From Defluviitaleaceae bacterium (GTDB lineage: Bacteria; Bacillota; Clostridia; Lachnospirales; WQUN01): DNA of 42,685 nucleotides. Location of the stretch: positions 1-42,685 of the forward strand of contig WRLD01000025.1 in the NCBI GenBank assembly GCA_009777845.1. The letters run 5' to 3'. Under the pieces are notes generated by a model. That model worked only from the letters and a program-made list of their open reading frames with translations. It did no database searches and was not told the DNA's origin. Positions within the stretch are counted from its first letter, which is position 1. Each line of letters opens with the position of its first letter. The translations under genes and the position numbers were made by a program. This document shows positions 7,529-15,450 of the stretch, piece after piece.

Positions 7529-7907
7529 GGACTTTGAGTTTTTGCTGTCCATAGCGACAGATTTGGCAAAAATAAAAAAGAGATTGAATCGACATGTGAA
7601 AATGGCTTCGGTAGCCTGTGCGTTAATGTCAGAAAATAGAAATATATACACAGGTGTAAACATTGAGGTTGATTGTGGCATTGGCTTTTGTGCCGAGCAT
7701 TCAGCAATCGCCGAGATGATAAAAAATGATGAAAATAAAATATACAAGTTAGTTGCAGTAAGACAATCTATTGTAATCCAACCATGTGGCAGGTGTCGTG
7801 AATTTATACGCCTTATTAACTTCGAAAACTTGAATGCCCTTATCTTAATGCCGGAAGGTAAAATTCTTAAATTGAAGGAATTGTTGCCTTATCCATTCCT
7901 CTGCTAG
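7521..7907 (+). CDS. Cytidine-deaminase-like zinc enzyme
   Basis: A 128-residue protein with both zinc motifs of the cytidine/blasticidin deaminase family: CAE (C57, E59, in GFCAEHSAIAEM) and PCGRC (C89, C92). The substrate segment TGVNIEVDCG is also typical. Length fits a stand-alone tetrameric cytidine deaminase. These enzymes hydrolyse the 4-amino group of cytidine-type nucleosides, acting in pyrimidine salvage or on nucleoside antibiotics. Its 8-base overlap with the radical SAM gene is notable, because salvage deaminases normally sit with cdd/deoC-type genes. A modified nucleoside as substrate of the pair is possible; that is inference. Confidence 0.87.
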   Translation: MDKDFEFLLSIATDLAKIKKRLNRHVKMASVACALMSENRNIYTGVNIEVDCGIGFCAEHSAIAEMIKNDENKIYKLVAVRQSIVIQPCGRCREFIRLINFENLNALILMPEGKILKLKELLPYPFLC

Positions 7908-7983
7908 TTCTAGTCATGGATTCCTGTAACAATCATCTGGATTTTTCTTTTTTCGCAAAAACGAAAGCAAAATTTACGTAAAA

Positions 7984-8021
7984 TTTATTGAAATTTTTTC
8001 AATAAAATATCATCAGCTGAT
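7984..8021. repeat. Two small palindromes after the deaminase gene
   Basis: TTTATTGAA (7984-7992) pairs with 7998-8006, and ATCAGCTGAT (8012-8021) is a perfect palindrome. The first could be a weak transcription end for the operon, the second a protein-binding site. Both are AT-rich, so chance is possible. Confidence 0.3.
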
Positions 8022-8074
8022 AGTTAAATATGATTATTACATAAATATTTCAAAATTAGAATGCCGTGGTAGGC

Positions 8075-8103
8075 TTGACTGAATTGACCTTTTATGTTAT
8101 CTT
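8075..8103 (+). promoter_or_regulatory. Promoter of thyX
   Basis: TTGACT (8075-8080) and TATCTT (8098-8103) are separated by 17 bases. The predicted start near 8110 gives a leader of about 80 bases before the thyX start. Confidence 0.5.
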
Positions 8104-8188
8104 TCTTCTGTTAAGAAAATTTCTAGTCACATAGGTTTATACGTGATGTGTATTTATCACAATAAACAGTGCCAATAGGAGTGAGATT

Positions 8189-8848
8189 GTGAAAGTCATA
8201 GCACCAAGTTACACGGTAATTGATAAATTAGACAGCGTTCAATTGTTGAAAAAAATGGAAGCGGCAGGAAGGGTTTGCTGGAAAAGTGAGGGGAATGCAA
8301 CAGATGAGTCCTACGCAACATTTTTGACGAAAATTTTGAGCAGAGGTCATGAGTCTGTTGTGGAACATGTAAATATTTCGGTACGTTTTATTTGTGATCG
8401 TGGAATTACGCATAATATTGTGCGCCATCGTATTGCCAGTTACTCAATGGAGAGTACCCGTTATTGCAATTATTCCCATAATAAATTTGGGAACGAGGTT
8501 ACGTTTATACGTCCTTATTACTGGAATACGGACAGTGAATTGTACGAATTATGGGAAAAACATATGATAATTGCTGAAAAAACGTACCTTGAGATGATAG
8601 AACTCGGAGCGACCCCAGAAGAAGCACGAAGCGTTTTACCGCACAGCCTTAAGTCGGAAATTGTCGTTACTATGAATCTTCGTCAATGGAGAAATTTTTT
8701 CAAACAACGTGCAGCTAAAACTGCTCATCCGCAAATAAGAGAACTGGCATTGCCTTTACTTGTTGAGTTTAGGGAGATGTTGCCGATAATTTTCGGAGAT
8801 ATTATAATTGATGATGAAGCTGAGGTATTAATAAAATTAAACAAGTAA
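8189..8848 (+). CDS. thyX: Flavin-dependent thymidylate synthase ThyX
   Basis: A 219-residue protein with the ThyX signature RHRX7S (R79, H80, R81, S89 in RHRIASYSMESTR), which binds dUMP and FAD. The downstream part (PHSLKSEIVVTMNLRQWRNFFKQR) is also typical. It makes dTMP from dUMP using methylenetetrahydrofolate and reduced flavin. Length fits the family. The start is GTG at 8189 with AGGAGTGAG just upstream. ThyX often replaces ThyA on phages and mobile elements, which fits this island. It has its own promoter and is not obviously co-transcribed with the deaminase operon. Confidence 0.95.
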   Translation: MKVIAPSYTVIDKLDSVQLLKKMEAAGRVCWKSEGNATDESYATFLTKILSRGHESVVEHVNISVRFICDRGITHNIVRHRIASYSMESTRYCNYSHNKFGNEVTFIRPYYWNTDSELYELWEKHMIIAEKTYLEMIELGATPEEARSVLPHSLKSEIVVTMNLRQWRNFFKQRAAKTAHPQIRELALPLLVEFREMLPIIFGDIIIDDEAEVLIKLNK

Positions 8849-8852
8849 TTAC

Positions 8853-8902
8853 GAACTGCGAACAAAATGACTGTTTCTTGTCTCTCTTTGCAGTTTTTTT
8901 GT
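8853..8902 (+). terminator. Possible terminator after thyX
   Basis: AACTGC and GCAGTT can pair across a long loop and are followed by a T-run (about 8892-8900). The stem is short, so some transcription may continue into the TPR gene. Confidence 0.35.
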
Positions 8903-8921
8903 TGAGAAAGAGGAGTTGTCT

Positions 8922-9485
8922 ATGAAACAGCAAGACATTGAACTCTGTATATTTGATGCTCGCAATTTTCAAAAACATGGAATGTATGATGAAGCTATAA
9001 CCGTTCTCCTTCCTATCATAGATTTGCCTCAAAAATCTTTGTTTCAAGTTGAGGCGTTGAAGTTGCTCAGTTTTAATTACCGCAAACTAGATGATGTAAA
9101 TATGGCTATGTATTATATACAAAGAGCATTGAAACTCGTAATTTCTTTAAAGGGTAAAGAAAAAGGTGTCAATACAGAATATGCCGTTTGCTTGATGAAC
9201 AAAGGAGTTATAAATGAGTCACGCGGCAAAATTACCAATGCACTCAGTGATTATTCTGAGACACTCGGGATTTTTCAAGGTTTGTTTGATATAGGAGAAG
9301 TTGATAATGGCATACTAATCAACGCTTTGCTGACTATCGGAACTGCTTGTTATAATAAAAATGATTATCTGTCAGCAAAAAAATATTTAATGGACGCGCT
9401 GGTATATTTTGGAGACGATTGCAAAACAGACAGAAGGTATCTTGCAATAAAGAACACATTAACTGAAATTGAGTCTTATTCTTGA
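8922..9485 (+). CDS. TPR-repeat protein
   Basis: A 187-residue helical protein with tetratricopeptide-like repeats: KHGMYDEAITVLLPI, KLDDVNMAMYYIQRALKL, SRGKITNALSDYSETLGIF and NKNDYLSAKKYLMDALVYF, each with the small/large residue spacing of TPRs. TPRs bind protein partners; no enzymatic domain is present. It resembles the TPR part of RapA- or RRNPP-type regulators but lacks an HTH. The ATG at 8922 lies six bases after AGGAG; a TTG at 8916 is in frame but too close to that site. It may be a cofactor for a neighbouring protein; the partner is not evident. Confidence 0.8.
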   Translation: MKQQDIELCIFDARNFQKHGMYDEAITVLLPIIDLPQKSLFQVEALKLLSFNYRKLDDVNMAMYYIQRALKLVISLKGKEKGVNTEYAVCLMNKGVINESRGKITNALSDYSETLGIFQGLFDIGEVDNGILINALLTIGTACYNKNDYLSAKKYLMDALVYFGDDCKTDRRYLAIKNTLTEIESYS

Positions 9486-9506
9486 AAATAACCGTTAATA
9501 AAGAAA

Positions 9507-9534
9507 AAATTAACAACTGTTTAAGCAGGTTAAT
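9507..9534. terminator. Weak hairpin in the TPR-NUDIX gap
   Basis: TTAAC..CTG can pair with CAG.GTTAA around a short loop, and on the minus strand a T-run follows. A TATAAT at 9559-9564 may be the -10 of the NUDIX gene, but I see no -35. Confidence 0.25.
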
Positions 9535-9611
9535 ACTTTAAGTGAACTAGATGACCATTATAATTTATACTAAAAATGTAAGTGTACATTTTTTTTCGGG
9601 GAGTGATTGAT

Positions 9612-10106
9612 ATGATTACATTAAGAAACGGTGTTGCTGCTTTTCTGCGCCATAAAGACGAATATTTGCTACTAAAGCGTGCTAAAACAAAGCGCGTTGC
9701 ACCAGGAAAATGGAGTGGCGTAGGCGGACACATTGAACCTCAAGAAATGAACTACCCACTTGATACTTGTTACAGAGAAATTGAAGAAGAAACAGGAATA
9801 GAGATGAATCAAATATCGGCATTGGAGCTACTTTACATTATAATACATCGTATTGAAAATGAGATATTGCAAATGTATATCTATTTTGGAGATTGCTCAA
9901 CTAAAGAGATTCTGCATACAGACGAAGGTGTATTGGTTTGGATAGCTGAAAAAGAATTAGCAAATCTTGAATATTCAAGTGCATTTTCAGCAATGATTGT
10001 ACACTATTTAAACAGGACACCAAATGATAAAGAATTATATGTTGGGGTTGCTGAAAAAAGGCAGAATGTTTTGTCCATGACGTGGACAAGTTGTGTCGAC
10101 TTGTAA
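9612..10106 (+). CDS. NUDIX hydrolase
   Basis: A 164-residue NUDIX-fold protein. The Nudix box is at about residues 39-63, from GHIEPQE to REIEEETGI; the spacing between the first Glu and REIEEETGI is two residues longer than the GX5EX7REUXEEXGU consensus. The enzyme hydrolyses a nucleoside diphosphate linked to another group; MutT-like 8-oxo-dGTP cleanup and ADP-ribose or NAD-type substrates are all possible. The ATG at 9612 follows GGGGAGTGA; the upstream in-frame ATG at 9582 has no such site. It closes the nucleotide-themed block and is followed by a strong terminator. Confidence 0.88.
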   Translation: MITLRNGVAAFLRHKDEYLLLKRAKTKRVAPGKWSGVGGHIEPQEMNYPLDTCYREIEEETGIEMNQISALELLYIIIHRIENEILQMYIYFGDCSTKEILHTDEGVLVWIAEKELANLEYSSAFSAMIVHYLNRTPNDKELYVGVAEKRQNVLSMTWTSCVDL

Positions 10107-10263
10107 GAGGAAGTATGTTTTGGGAAGTGACCCATTGCACGCTTAAAGAAAATCAAGCACAGAAAAAGGTTAATCATGGTATTTGTTCTTTGTTCCAGTT
10201 TTTTTGACGGTTGAACTTCCGCTAATAAGCCAACTGTGATGCTGAATTGCTAGTGTCGAAAGA

Positions 10264-10298
10264 ATTAAAGCCCTCTAAAAAAATCCGAGGGCTTTAAT
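10264..10298 (+). terminator. Strong terminator at the island edge
   Basis: A perfect 12-bp stem (ATTAAAGCCCTC with its complement) with an 11-base loop and T-rich end. It follows the NUDIX gene after about 160 featureless bases and lies immediately before the abrupt change to GC-richer sequence. Confidence 0.7.
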
Positions 10299-10343
10299 TT
10301 TGCATGGGACAAAAAATGGTTTAAGCCGTTTATTTCTGCTTCT

Positions 10344-12461
10344 TTGTTTAGTCTCGGTGCATTACGCTATAAACAAGGCTCGTGGTATAGAATAGTAGAC
10401 GAATACAATCTGCTTGACGGTATGCCGTGTCCTACGCCGCCGCCAAGCATTTGGCCGCCGTACCCAGGTGTCGATTTACGGCTAAATATGCAAGGCCCGA
10501 GCATAGCACAGGTACAGCAAAAGCTAAACGAGCTAGGCGCAAGTCCGCCGCTTCCTACAAATGGCACGTTTAACGCCGCTACGGAATCGGCAGTACGCGC
10601 GTTCCAACAGGCAAACGGCTTGCCGCAGACTGGCGTGGTAAATGTCACGACATGGAATACGCTATTTAATCAGAACCCTGCGCCCAATCCCATTGCACCG
10701 CCTCCGCCAAGCATTTGGCCGCCGTACCCAGGCGTAGATTTGCGGCTAAATATGCAAGGCCCGAGTATAGCACAGGTACAGCAAAAACTGAATGAATTAG
10801 GAGCGACTCCGCCGCTTGCCACGGACGGCATTTTTGGGGCAATGACGGAATCGGCAGTACGTGCGTTTCAACAGGCAAATGGCTTGCCGCAGACTGGCGT
10901 GGTAAATATAACCACTTGGAATACCATGTTTAATCAGAACCCTGCGCCCAATCCAATTGCACCGCCGCCGCCAAGCATTTGGCCGCCGTACCCAGGCGTA
11001 GATTTGCGGCTAAATATGCAAGGCCCGAGCATAGCACAGGTACAGCAAAAACTGAATGAATTAGGAGCGACTCCGCCGCTTCCTACAAACGGCACGTTTA
11101 ACGCCGCTACGGAAACGGCAGTACGCGCTTTTCAACAGGCAAACGGCTTGCCGCAGACTGGCGTGGTAAATATTACTACTTGGAACGCGCTATTTAACCA
11201 AAGCCCACCGCCAAACCCATTGCCGCCGCCTCCGCCAAGCATTTGGCCGCCGTACCCAGGTGTCGATTTACGCCTAAATATGCAAGGCCCGAGCATAGCA
11301 CAAGTACAACAAAAGCTAAACGAGCTAGGCGCAAGCCCACCGCTTCCTACAAATGGCACGTTTAACGCCGCTACGGAAACGGCAGTACGCGCGTTTCAAC
11401 AAGCCAACGGCTTGCCGCAGACAGGCGTGGTAAATATTACCACTTGGAATGCGCTATTTAACCAAAGCCCACCGCCAAACCCATTGCCGCCGCCGCAGAC
11501 CATTTGGCCGCCGTACCCAGGTGTCGATTTACGGCTAAATATGCAAGGCCCGAGTATTTCGCAGGTACAACAGCGGCTAAACGAGCTAGGCGCAAGCCCG
11601 CCGCTTTCCACGGACGGCATTTTCGGCCCATTGACGGACGCGGCAGTCCGCGCGTTCCAACAAGCCAACAGCTTGCCGCAAACAGGCGTAGTAAACACCG
11701 CCACATGGAACACGCTTTTTTCACGCAATCCCAACCCCAACCCGATTTCTCCGCCTGCCGCGGTAAAAACAATCGTAATAGATGCAGGTCACGGCGGCAC
11801 AAACCCAGGCGCGGTAGCCTACGGACGGCGCGAGGCAGACGATACCCTGCGGCTCGCCAAGGAGGTACAGCGAATCCTCTTAGAAAAGGGGCAGCGCGTG
11901 ATTATGACCAGAGATGGCGATTACGACGTTCCGCTGGACGAACGCAGCGCGATTTCCAACAGCAACAACGCCGACATTTTTGTTTCCATTCACAGGGACG
12001 CAAGCAGTAACCCAGCGGCAAACGGCGTAAGCAACTATATTTTCAACACCGCGCCGTCGCTAAATGTACGCTACGCCATGAACGTACTCGGCGATATAGT
12101 TGATGCTGGCGTGCAGAGCAATCAGGGCGTTTTCCGCGAAAACTTCGCCGTTTTGCGTAACACCACCGCGCCCGCCATGCTGCTCGAAATGGGCTTCATC
12201 ACCAATCCGCTGGACAATCAGCTATTCGACCAAAACCTAACCGCCTACGCCGCCGCCATAGCCGAGGGCGTATTGCAGTCCTTCTACGGCCCGCCCTACG
12301 AGTATATGAGCTACACCGTAGTGCAGGGCGACACAATGTGGTCGATTGCCCAAAAATTCGGGACGACGCAGGATACTATTATGGCGATTAACAAGCTGAG
12401 TTATAATTGGGTGCGGGTCGGGCAGGTGTTGCTGATTCCTGCTAGTAATGGGGAGGCATAG
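10344..12461 (+). CDS. N-acetylmuramoyl-L-alanine amidase with five PG-binding repeats, 5' end doubtful
   Basis: About 705 residues. Five near-identical 88-residue units carry a PG_binding_1 domain (PGVDLRLNMQGPSI, VQQKLNELG, AVRAFQQANGLPQTG) joined by Pro-rich linkers. An Amidase_3 domain follows, with AGHGG, the zinc-binding Glu in YGRREAD, SIHRDA and the catalytic Glu in LLEMGF, then a C-terminal LysM (YTVVQGDTMWSIAQKFG). It should cut the amide bond between muramic acid and the stem peptide. The N-terminus is suspect: no ribosome binding site precedes TTG 10344, there is no signal peptide, and the frame stays open upstream (NFAWDKKWFKPFIS) into the terminator at 10264-10298. The gene was probably cut by the island insertion. 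Its stop lies inside repeat family A. Confidence 0.8.
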   Translation: MFSLGALRYKQGSWYRIVDEYNLLDGMPCPTPPPSIWPPYPGVDLRLNMQGPSIAQVQQKLNELGASPPLPTNGTFNAATESAVRAFQQANGLPQTGVVNVTTWNTLFNQNPAPNPIAPPPPSIWPPYPGVDLRLNMQGPSIAQVQQKLNELGATPPLATDGIFGAMTESAVRAFQQANGLPQTGVVNITTWNTMFNQNPAPNPIAPPPPSIWPPYPGVDLRLNMQGPSIAQVQQKLNELGATPPLPTNGTFNAATETAVRAFQQANGLPQTGVVNITTWNALFNQSPPPNPLPPPPPSIWPPYPGVDLRLNMQGPSIAQVQQKLNELGASPPLPTNGTFNAATETAVRAFQQANGLPQTGVVNITTWNALFNQSPPPNPLPPPQTIWPPYPGVDLRLNMQGPSISQVQQRLNELGASPPLSTDGIFGPLTDAAVRAFQQANSLPQTGVVNTATWNTLFSRNPNPNPISPPAAVKTIVIDAGHGGTNPGAVAYGRREADDTLRLAKEVQRILLEKGQRVIMTRDGDYDVPLDERSAISNSNNADIFVSIHRDASSNPAANGVSNYIFNTAPSLNVRYAMNVLGDIVDAGVQSNQGVFRENFAVLRNTTAPAMLLEMGFITNPLDNQLFDQNLTAYAAAIAEGVLQSFYGPPYEYMSYTVVQGDTMWSIAQKFGTTQDTIMAINKLSYNWVRVGQVLLIPASNGEA
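10449..11765 (+). repeat. Five 264-bp tandem repeats inside the amidase gene
   Basis: The landmark ATTTGGCCGCCGTACCC occurs at 10449, 10713, 10977, 11241 and 11502, so the period is 264, 264, 264 and 261 bases (88 codons). The near identity at DNA level implies recent duplication or gene conversion and makes copy number variable in assemblies. Confidence 0.95.
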
Positions 12462-12508
12462 CCCCTTTTCTCCGAATGTAGCTTGGTGGGAATGTCGCCT
12501 CGGAGCCT
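12450..12508 (+). repeat. Repeat family A, copy 1
   Basis: Family A has a short hairpin of the type GGGGCATAGCCCC followed by TTTTCTCCGA, a variable part, then GGTGGGAATGTCG. Here it provides the stop codon (TAG in GGCATAGCCCC) of the amidase gene. Confidence 0.8.
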
Positions 12509-12527
12509 TAACAGCTTTTTAGTAAAG

Positions 12528-12570
12528 ACAGCCATGAAGCCTGTAAATTATGGGCTTCGTGGCTGTTTTT
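12528..12570 (+). terminator. Terminator of the amidase gene
   Basis: A 14-bp stem (ACAGCCATGAAGCC with 12553-12566, one wobble) with an 11-base loop and a T5 tail. Confidence 0.8.
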
Positions 12571-12589
12571 AAGGAAATGGAGTGCGGAT

Positions 12590-12740
12590 TTTTTAGAAGA
12601 ATCAAACACGGATTTAACGGATTTTCACGGATTACGCGGATTGGCTCGTGGTAAAATCCACGAACGTCCACGAAAATCCGCTACGTCCGAAGGAATCCGC
12701 GTAAATCTGCGTAAATCCGTTAAATCCGTGTTTTATATTT
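12590..12740. repeat. Repeat family C (GGATTTACGCGG-type), copy 1
   Basis: Arms built of degenerate GGATTTA(A)CGG / ACGCGGATT units appear first in direct and then in inverted orientation, ending ATCCGTTAAATCCGTG. The whole can fold into a long imperfect hairpin. The same sequence type recurs at about 15160-15445, 23680-23775, 24880-25140 and 31028-31150. Confidence 0.75.
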
Positions 12741-12861
12741 CCAAAAACCCGATAATTGCCGTGTATTTGGGCAGGAAAAATCAAATTTTACAAAATTTTT
12801 ACCTATCCCCCCTTGACATTCCCACAGATATACAATATAAACAAGCTACGACACTCTCCGA

Positions 12862-13084
12862 CAACCCCACAACCCCACAACCCACAAAACCACAAACTAC
12901 AAACCCACAAAACCACAACCTACAGCCCACAACCCCACAAAACCCCAAACCCCAAACCACAAACCCCAAACCCACAAACCCCCAAACCCACAAACCAAAA
13001 CCCACAAACCAAAACCCACAAACCAAAACCCACAAACCAAAACCCACAAACCAAAACCCACAAACCCCAAACCCACTAAACCAC
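12862..13084 (+). repeat. A/C-only low-complexity tract with 14-bp tandem repeats
   Basis: About 220 bases made almost only of A and C on this strand, including five exact 14-bp units (AAAACCCACAAACC) at 12997-13066. With almost no T, stop codons are nearly impossible in any forward frame, so the long open frame through it is not evidence of coding. It ends just before the ribosome binding site of the ATPase gene. A strong strand asymmetry like this could form unusual DNA structure or recruit single-strand-binding factors; that is inference. Confidence 0.85.
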
Positions 13085-13099
13085 AAAGGAGCCTACCCA

Positions 13100-14617
13100 A
13101 TGACCGCACAAACCCCCGCACAACCCCCCGCACACCCCCCCCTCCCCAAGTTCCCCAAAATTCGCCTTGCGGAAGTGGATATTGACCTTGCTGCGGCAGG
13201 GCTTCTTGGGCATGAGTATGCGTTGCGGTTTCTTGCGCTTCCTATTAGTCTGCGTGGAAATCACCTGCTTGTGGCTATGTGCGAGCCGCATAATAAGGAA
13301 ACGGTTTCCCGCGTGGCGGACGTTACGGGGCGTTTTGTTTTGCCTGCCTTTGCGGAGGAGGCGGACTTGCGGCTTTACATAGATACGACCTTTGGTGAGC
13401 AGTCTATTGACGAAATTGCCACGAATTTTTTGTTGGAACGACACCGACAGAACCATGGCGATACGGAAATATCGGACGAGCTGATAGCGGAAATTTCGTC
13501 CACGCCCACGGTACAGTTTATCGACACGATTATCAGGGCGGCAATATTAAATCGGGCAAGTGATGTACATATAGAACCATATTCAGACAAACTAAGAGTG
13601 CGCTTCCGCATAGACGGTAGGCTTGTTACGCATAAGGAAATAGATGCGTCGCTTTTGCCTAACGTGATTTCGCGTTTAAAGATTATGGGAGGTATAAATA
13701 TTGCGGAAAAACGGCTGCCGCAGGACGGCCATTTTACTCTGGACGAAAATACGGAAATACGAATAAGCACGCTAAAGACCATTTACGGTGAAAAAGCGGT
13801 ACTGCGGCTCTTGCGAAGTACACGGCTCAAAAAAAACGAGCTTGGCTTTTTTGAAGAAGAACTTTCGCGCCTGACAGAGCTATTTAATAGACCTCACGGC
13901 GCGATTTTTATGACAGGGCCTACGGGCAGCGGAAAATCAACCACGCTCAACTGCTTCCTAGAGGAGCTAAATAACGAAGCCGCAAACATAGTCACCATCG
14001 AGGACCCCGTAGAAAACCCGATTTTGGGCGTAAATCACGTAAATATTGAAAAAAAAACGGTAGATTTCGCGACTGCGTTACGCCATATTTTACGCCAAGA
14101 CCCCGACATAATTATGCTCGGCGAAATTCGCGACAAGGAAACGGCGAAAATCGCAATCCAAGCGGCAATCACAGGGCATGTGGTTTTAAGCACCCTACAC
14201 ACAAACGATGCGGCGGGCGTGATTGAGCGGCTTTGCGACATGGGAATAGAGCCGTACTTGACGGCTTCGGCATTAAACGGAATAATATCACAGCGGCTAG
14301 TACGCCGAATATGCGGCGATTGTGCCTTTGAAACAAGGCTAACCACGCGCCAGTCACAGCTGCTAGACCTGCCCGAAAGCACCGTAGTATACGCGGGCAA
14401 GGGCTGTTCGCACTGCCATTCCACTGGCTTTCGCTCGCGCTTTGCGGTGTACGAATACATCATCATAGACGACGATGCGCGTACCCAAATTCGCACACAG
14501 CCCGCCGAATTTTCCGCACGGCTACGCAAACAAAACCTAATGCGAAAAAACGCGCTGCGCTCGCTGCTCGGCGGACAAACCTCGGCGGAGGAGGTGATTC
14601 GGGCGTTGAATAGGTAG
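13100..14617 (+). CDS. GspE/PilB-type secretion or pilus assembly ATPase
   Basis: A 505-residue hexameric ATPase of the type II secretion / type IV pilus family. It has an N-terminal T2SSE-like domain, the motif DVHIEP, Walker A GPTGSGKST near residue 273, an Asp box (EDPVE), Walker B (IIMLGEIRD), the His box (STLHTND), and CGDC...CSHC near 405 and 435, the usual zinc tetracysteine. It powers pilin polymerisation at the inner face of the membrane. ATG 13100 follows AAAGGAG by eight bases; the frame continues upstream to 12641 only because the A/C tract lacks stops. The Pro-rich first 20 residues may derive from that tract. The gspF- and peptidase-type partners are absent from the window. Confidence 0.93.
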   Translation: MTAQTPAQPPAHPPLPKFPKIRLAEVDIDLAAAGLLGHEYALRFLALPISLRGNHLLVAMCEPHNKETVSRVADVTGRFVLPAFAEEADLRLYIDTTFGEQSIDEIATNFLLERHRQNHGDTEISDELIAEISSTPTVQFIDTIIRAAILNRASDVHIEPYSDKLRVRFRIDGRLVTHKEIDASLLPNVISRLKIMGGINIAEKRLPQDGHFTLDENTEIRISTLKTIYGEKAVLRLLRSTRLKKNELGFFEEELSRLTELFNRPHGAIFMTGPTGSGKSTTLNCFLEELNNEAANIVTIEDPVENPILGVNHVNIEKKTVDFATALRHILRQDPDIIMLGEIRDKETAKIAIQAAITGHVVLSTLHTNDAAGVIERLCDMGIEPYLTASALNGIISQRLVRRICGDCAFETRLTTRQSQLLDLPESTVVYAGKGCSHCHSTGFRSRFAVYEYIIIDDDARTQIRTQPAEFSARLRKQNLMRKNALRSLLGGQTSAEEVIRALNR

Positions 14618-14670
14618 TTTCGCACATGAAAAATCGCCGAAGGCGAGTCAAAAAAAGCAGGGGGAGTAGC

Positions 14671-15156
14671 GTGAAAAAAACAGCGGGGCTAACGCTTATT
14701 GAAATGGTAATCGCGCTGGGCTTGTGGCTTGTGCTGATGTCAGGTATTCTGTTTGTGTGGCAATATACCGCGATGTCTGGCGCGAATTTATTTGAACGCC
14801 AAAACGCCTTTGAAAACGCGAGAATTACCATGGACGCGCTTTTAATGAATTTGCAGCTGGCGTGGGAGATTGACTTAAAAACGGATAGCGAGGATAATTT
14901 GGATTCGCTGGCGTTGTGGCAATTAGACCCGCAGGATAGAGCGTATGAATATTTGTTTACGTTTCACGCCGACCGCGGCGAGTTTAGAATCGGGGGCAAT
15001 GCGCTTGCTTCGGGCATTGCGGAAATAAAAATGGCGCGAGTAGACGAAACGCGAATGACGGTTATGGTGGTTGCCGCGTGTGACGAGCCGATTGTTTTGT
15101 GGGGTTGTGTAGATGTGAGGTATAAGGACATGGAATGGGGATTTGGCGGATTTTAG
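14671..15156 (+). CDS. Prepilin-like (pseudopilin) protein
   Basis: A 161-residue protein with a class III (type IV prepilin) signal: MKKTAG then LTLIEMVIALGLW, with cleavage after Gly6, Glu at +5 and a long hydrophobic helix. The rest is a small globular domain, as in minor pseudopilins. I choose GTG 14671 because AGGGGGAG lies just upstream and this gives the normal short basic leader; the ATG at 14626 would add 15 residues and has no binding site. It lies 53 bases after the ATPase gene and is probably co-transcribed. It ends with an Asp/Gly/Trp segment adjoining family C repeats. Confidence 0.85.
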   Translation: MKKTAGLTLIEMVIALGLWLVLMSGILFVWQYTAMSGANLFERQNAFENARITMDALLMNLQLAWEIDLKTDSEDNLDSLALWQLDPQDRAYEYLFTFHADRGEFRIGGNALASGIAEIKMARVDETRMTVMVVAACDEPIVLWGCVDVRYKDMEWGFGGF

Positions 15157-15159
15157 AGG

Positions 15160-15445
15160 CATGGAACGCGGGTTTTTTAACTGGAACGCGGATTTAGTGG
15201 ATTTTAAGGGCAGAGCACGCGGATTTTCGCGGATTCTATCCGTGTGAATTAAGGGCAGTGGAACGCAGATTTTATCTGTGTAAATTAAGGGCAATTAAAC
15301 GCGGATTTAGCGGATTTACGCAGATTTACGCGGATTCGTTCGAGGGATAATACTTGTAGTACGTGTTGCGTTAGCTTTAAATGTACGCGAGAAAAAATCC
15401 GCGTAATCCGTGTAAATCCGTTAAATCCGTGTTTGATTCCCTTTA
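15160..15445. repeat. Repeat family C, copy 2
   Basis: Between the prepilin gene and the convergent protease gene, about 290 bases are almost all GGATTTA/ACGCGG-type units: direct ones first (GGAACGCGGATT, TTAGCGGATTTACGC), then inverted ones (AATCCGCGTAATCCGTG). No gene is visible here. Confidence 0.75.
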
Positions 15446-15450
15446 AAAAC

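Noticed and set aside
12641..13099. N-terminal extension of the GspE-type ATPase
   Set aside because: The frame is open only because the A/C tract has no T for stop codons; the true start at 13100 has AAAGGAG at the right distance.
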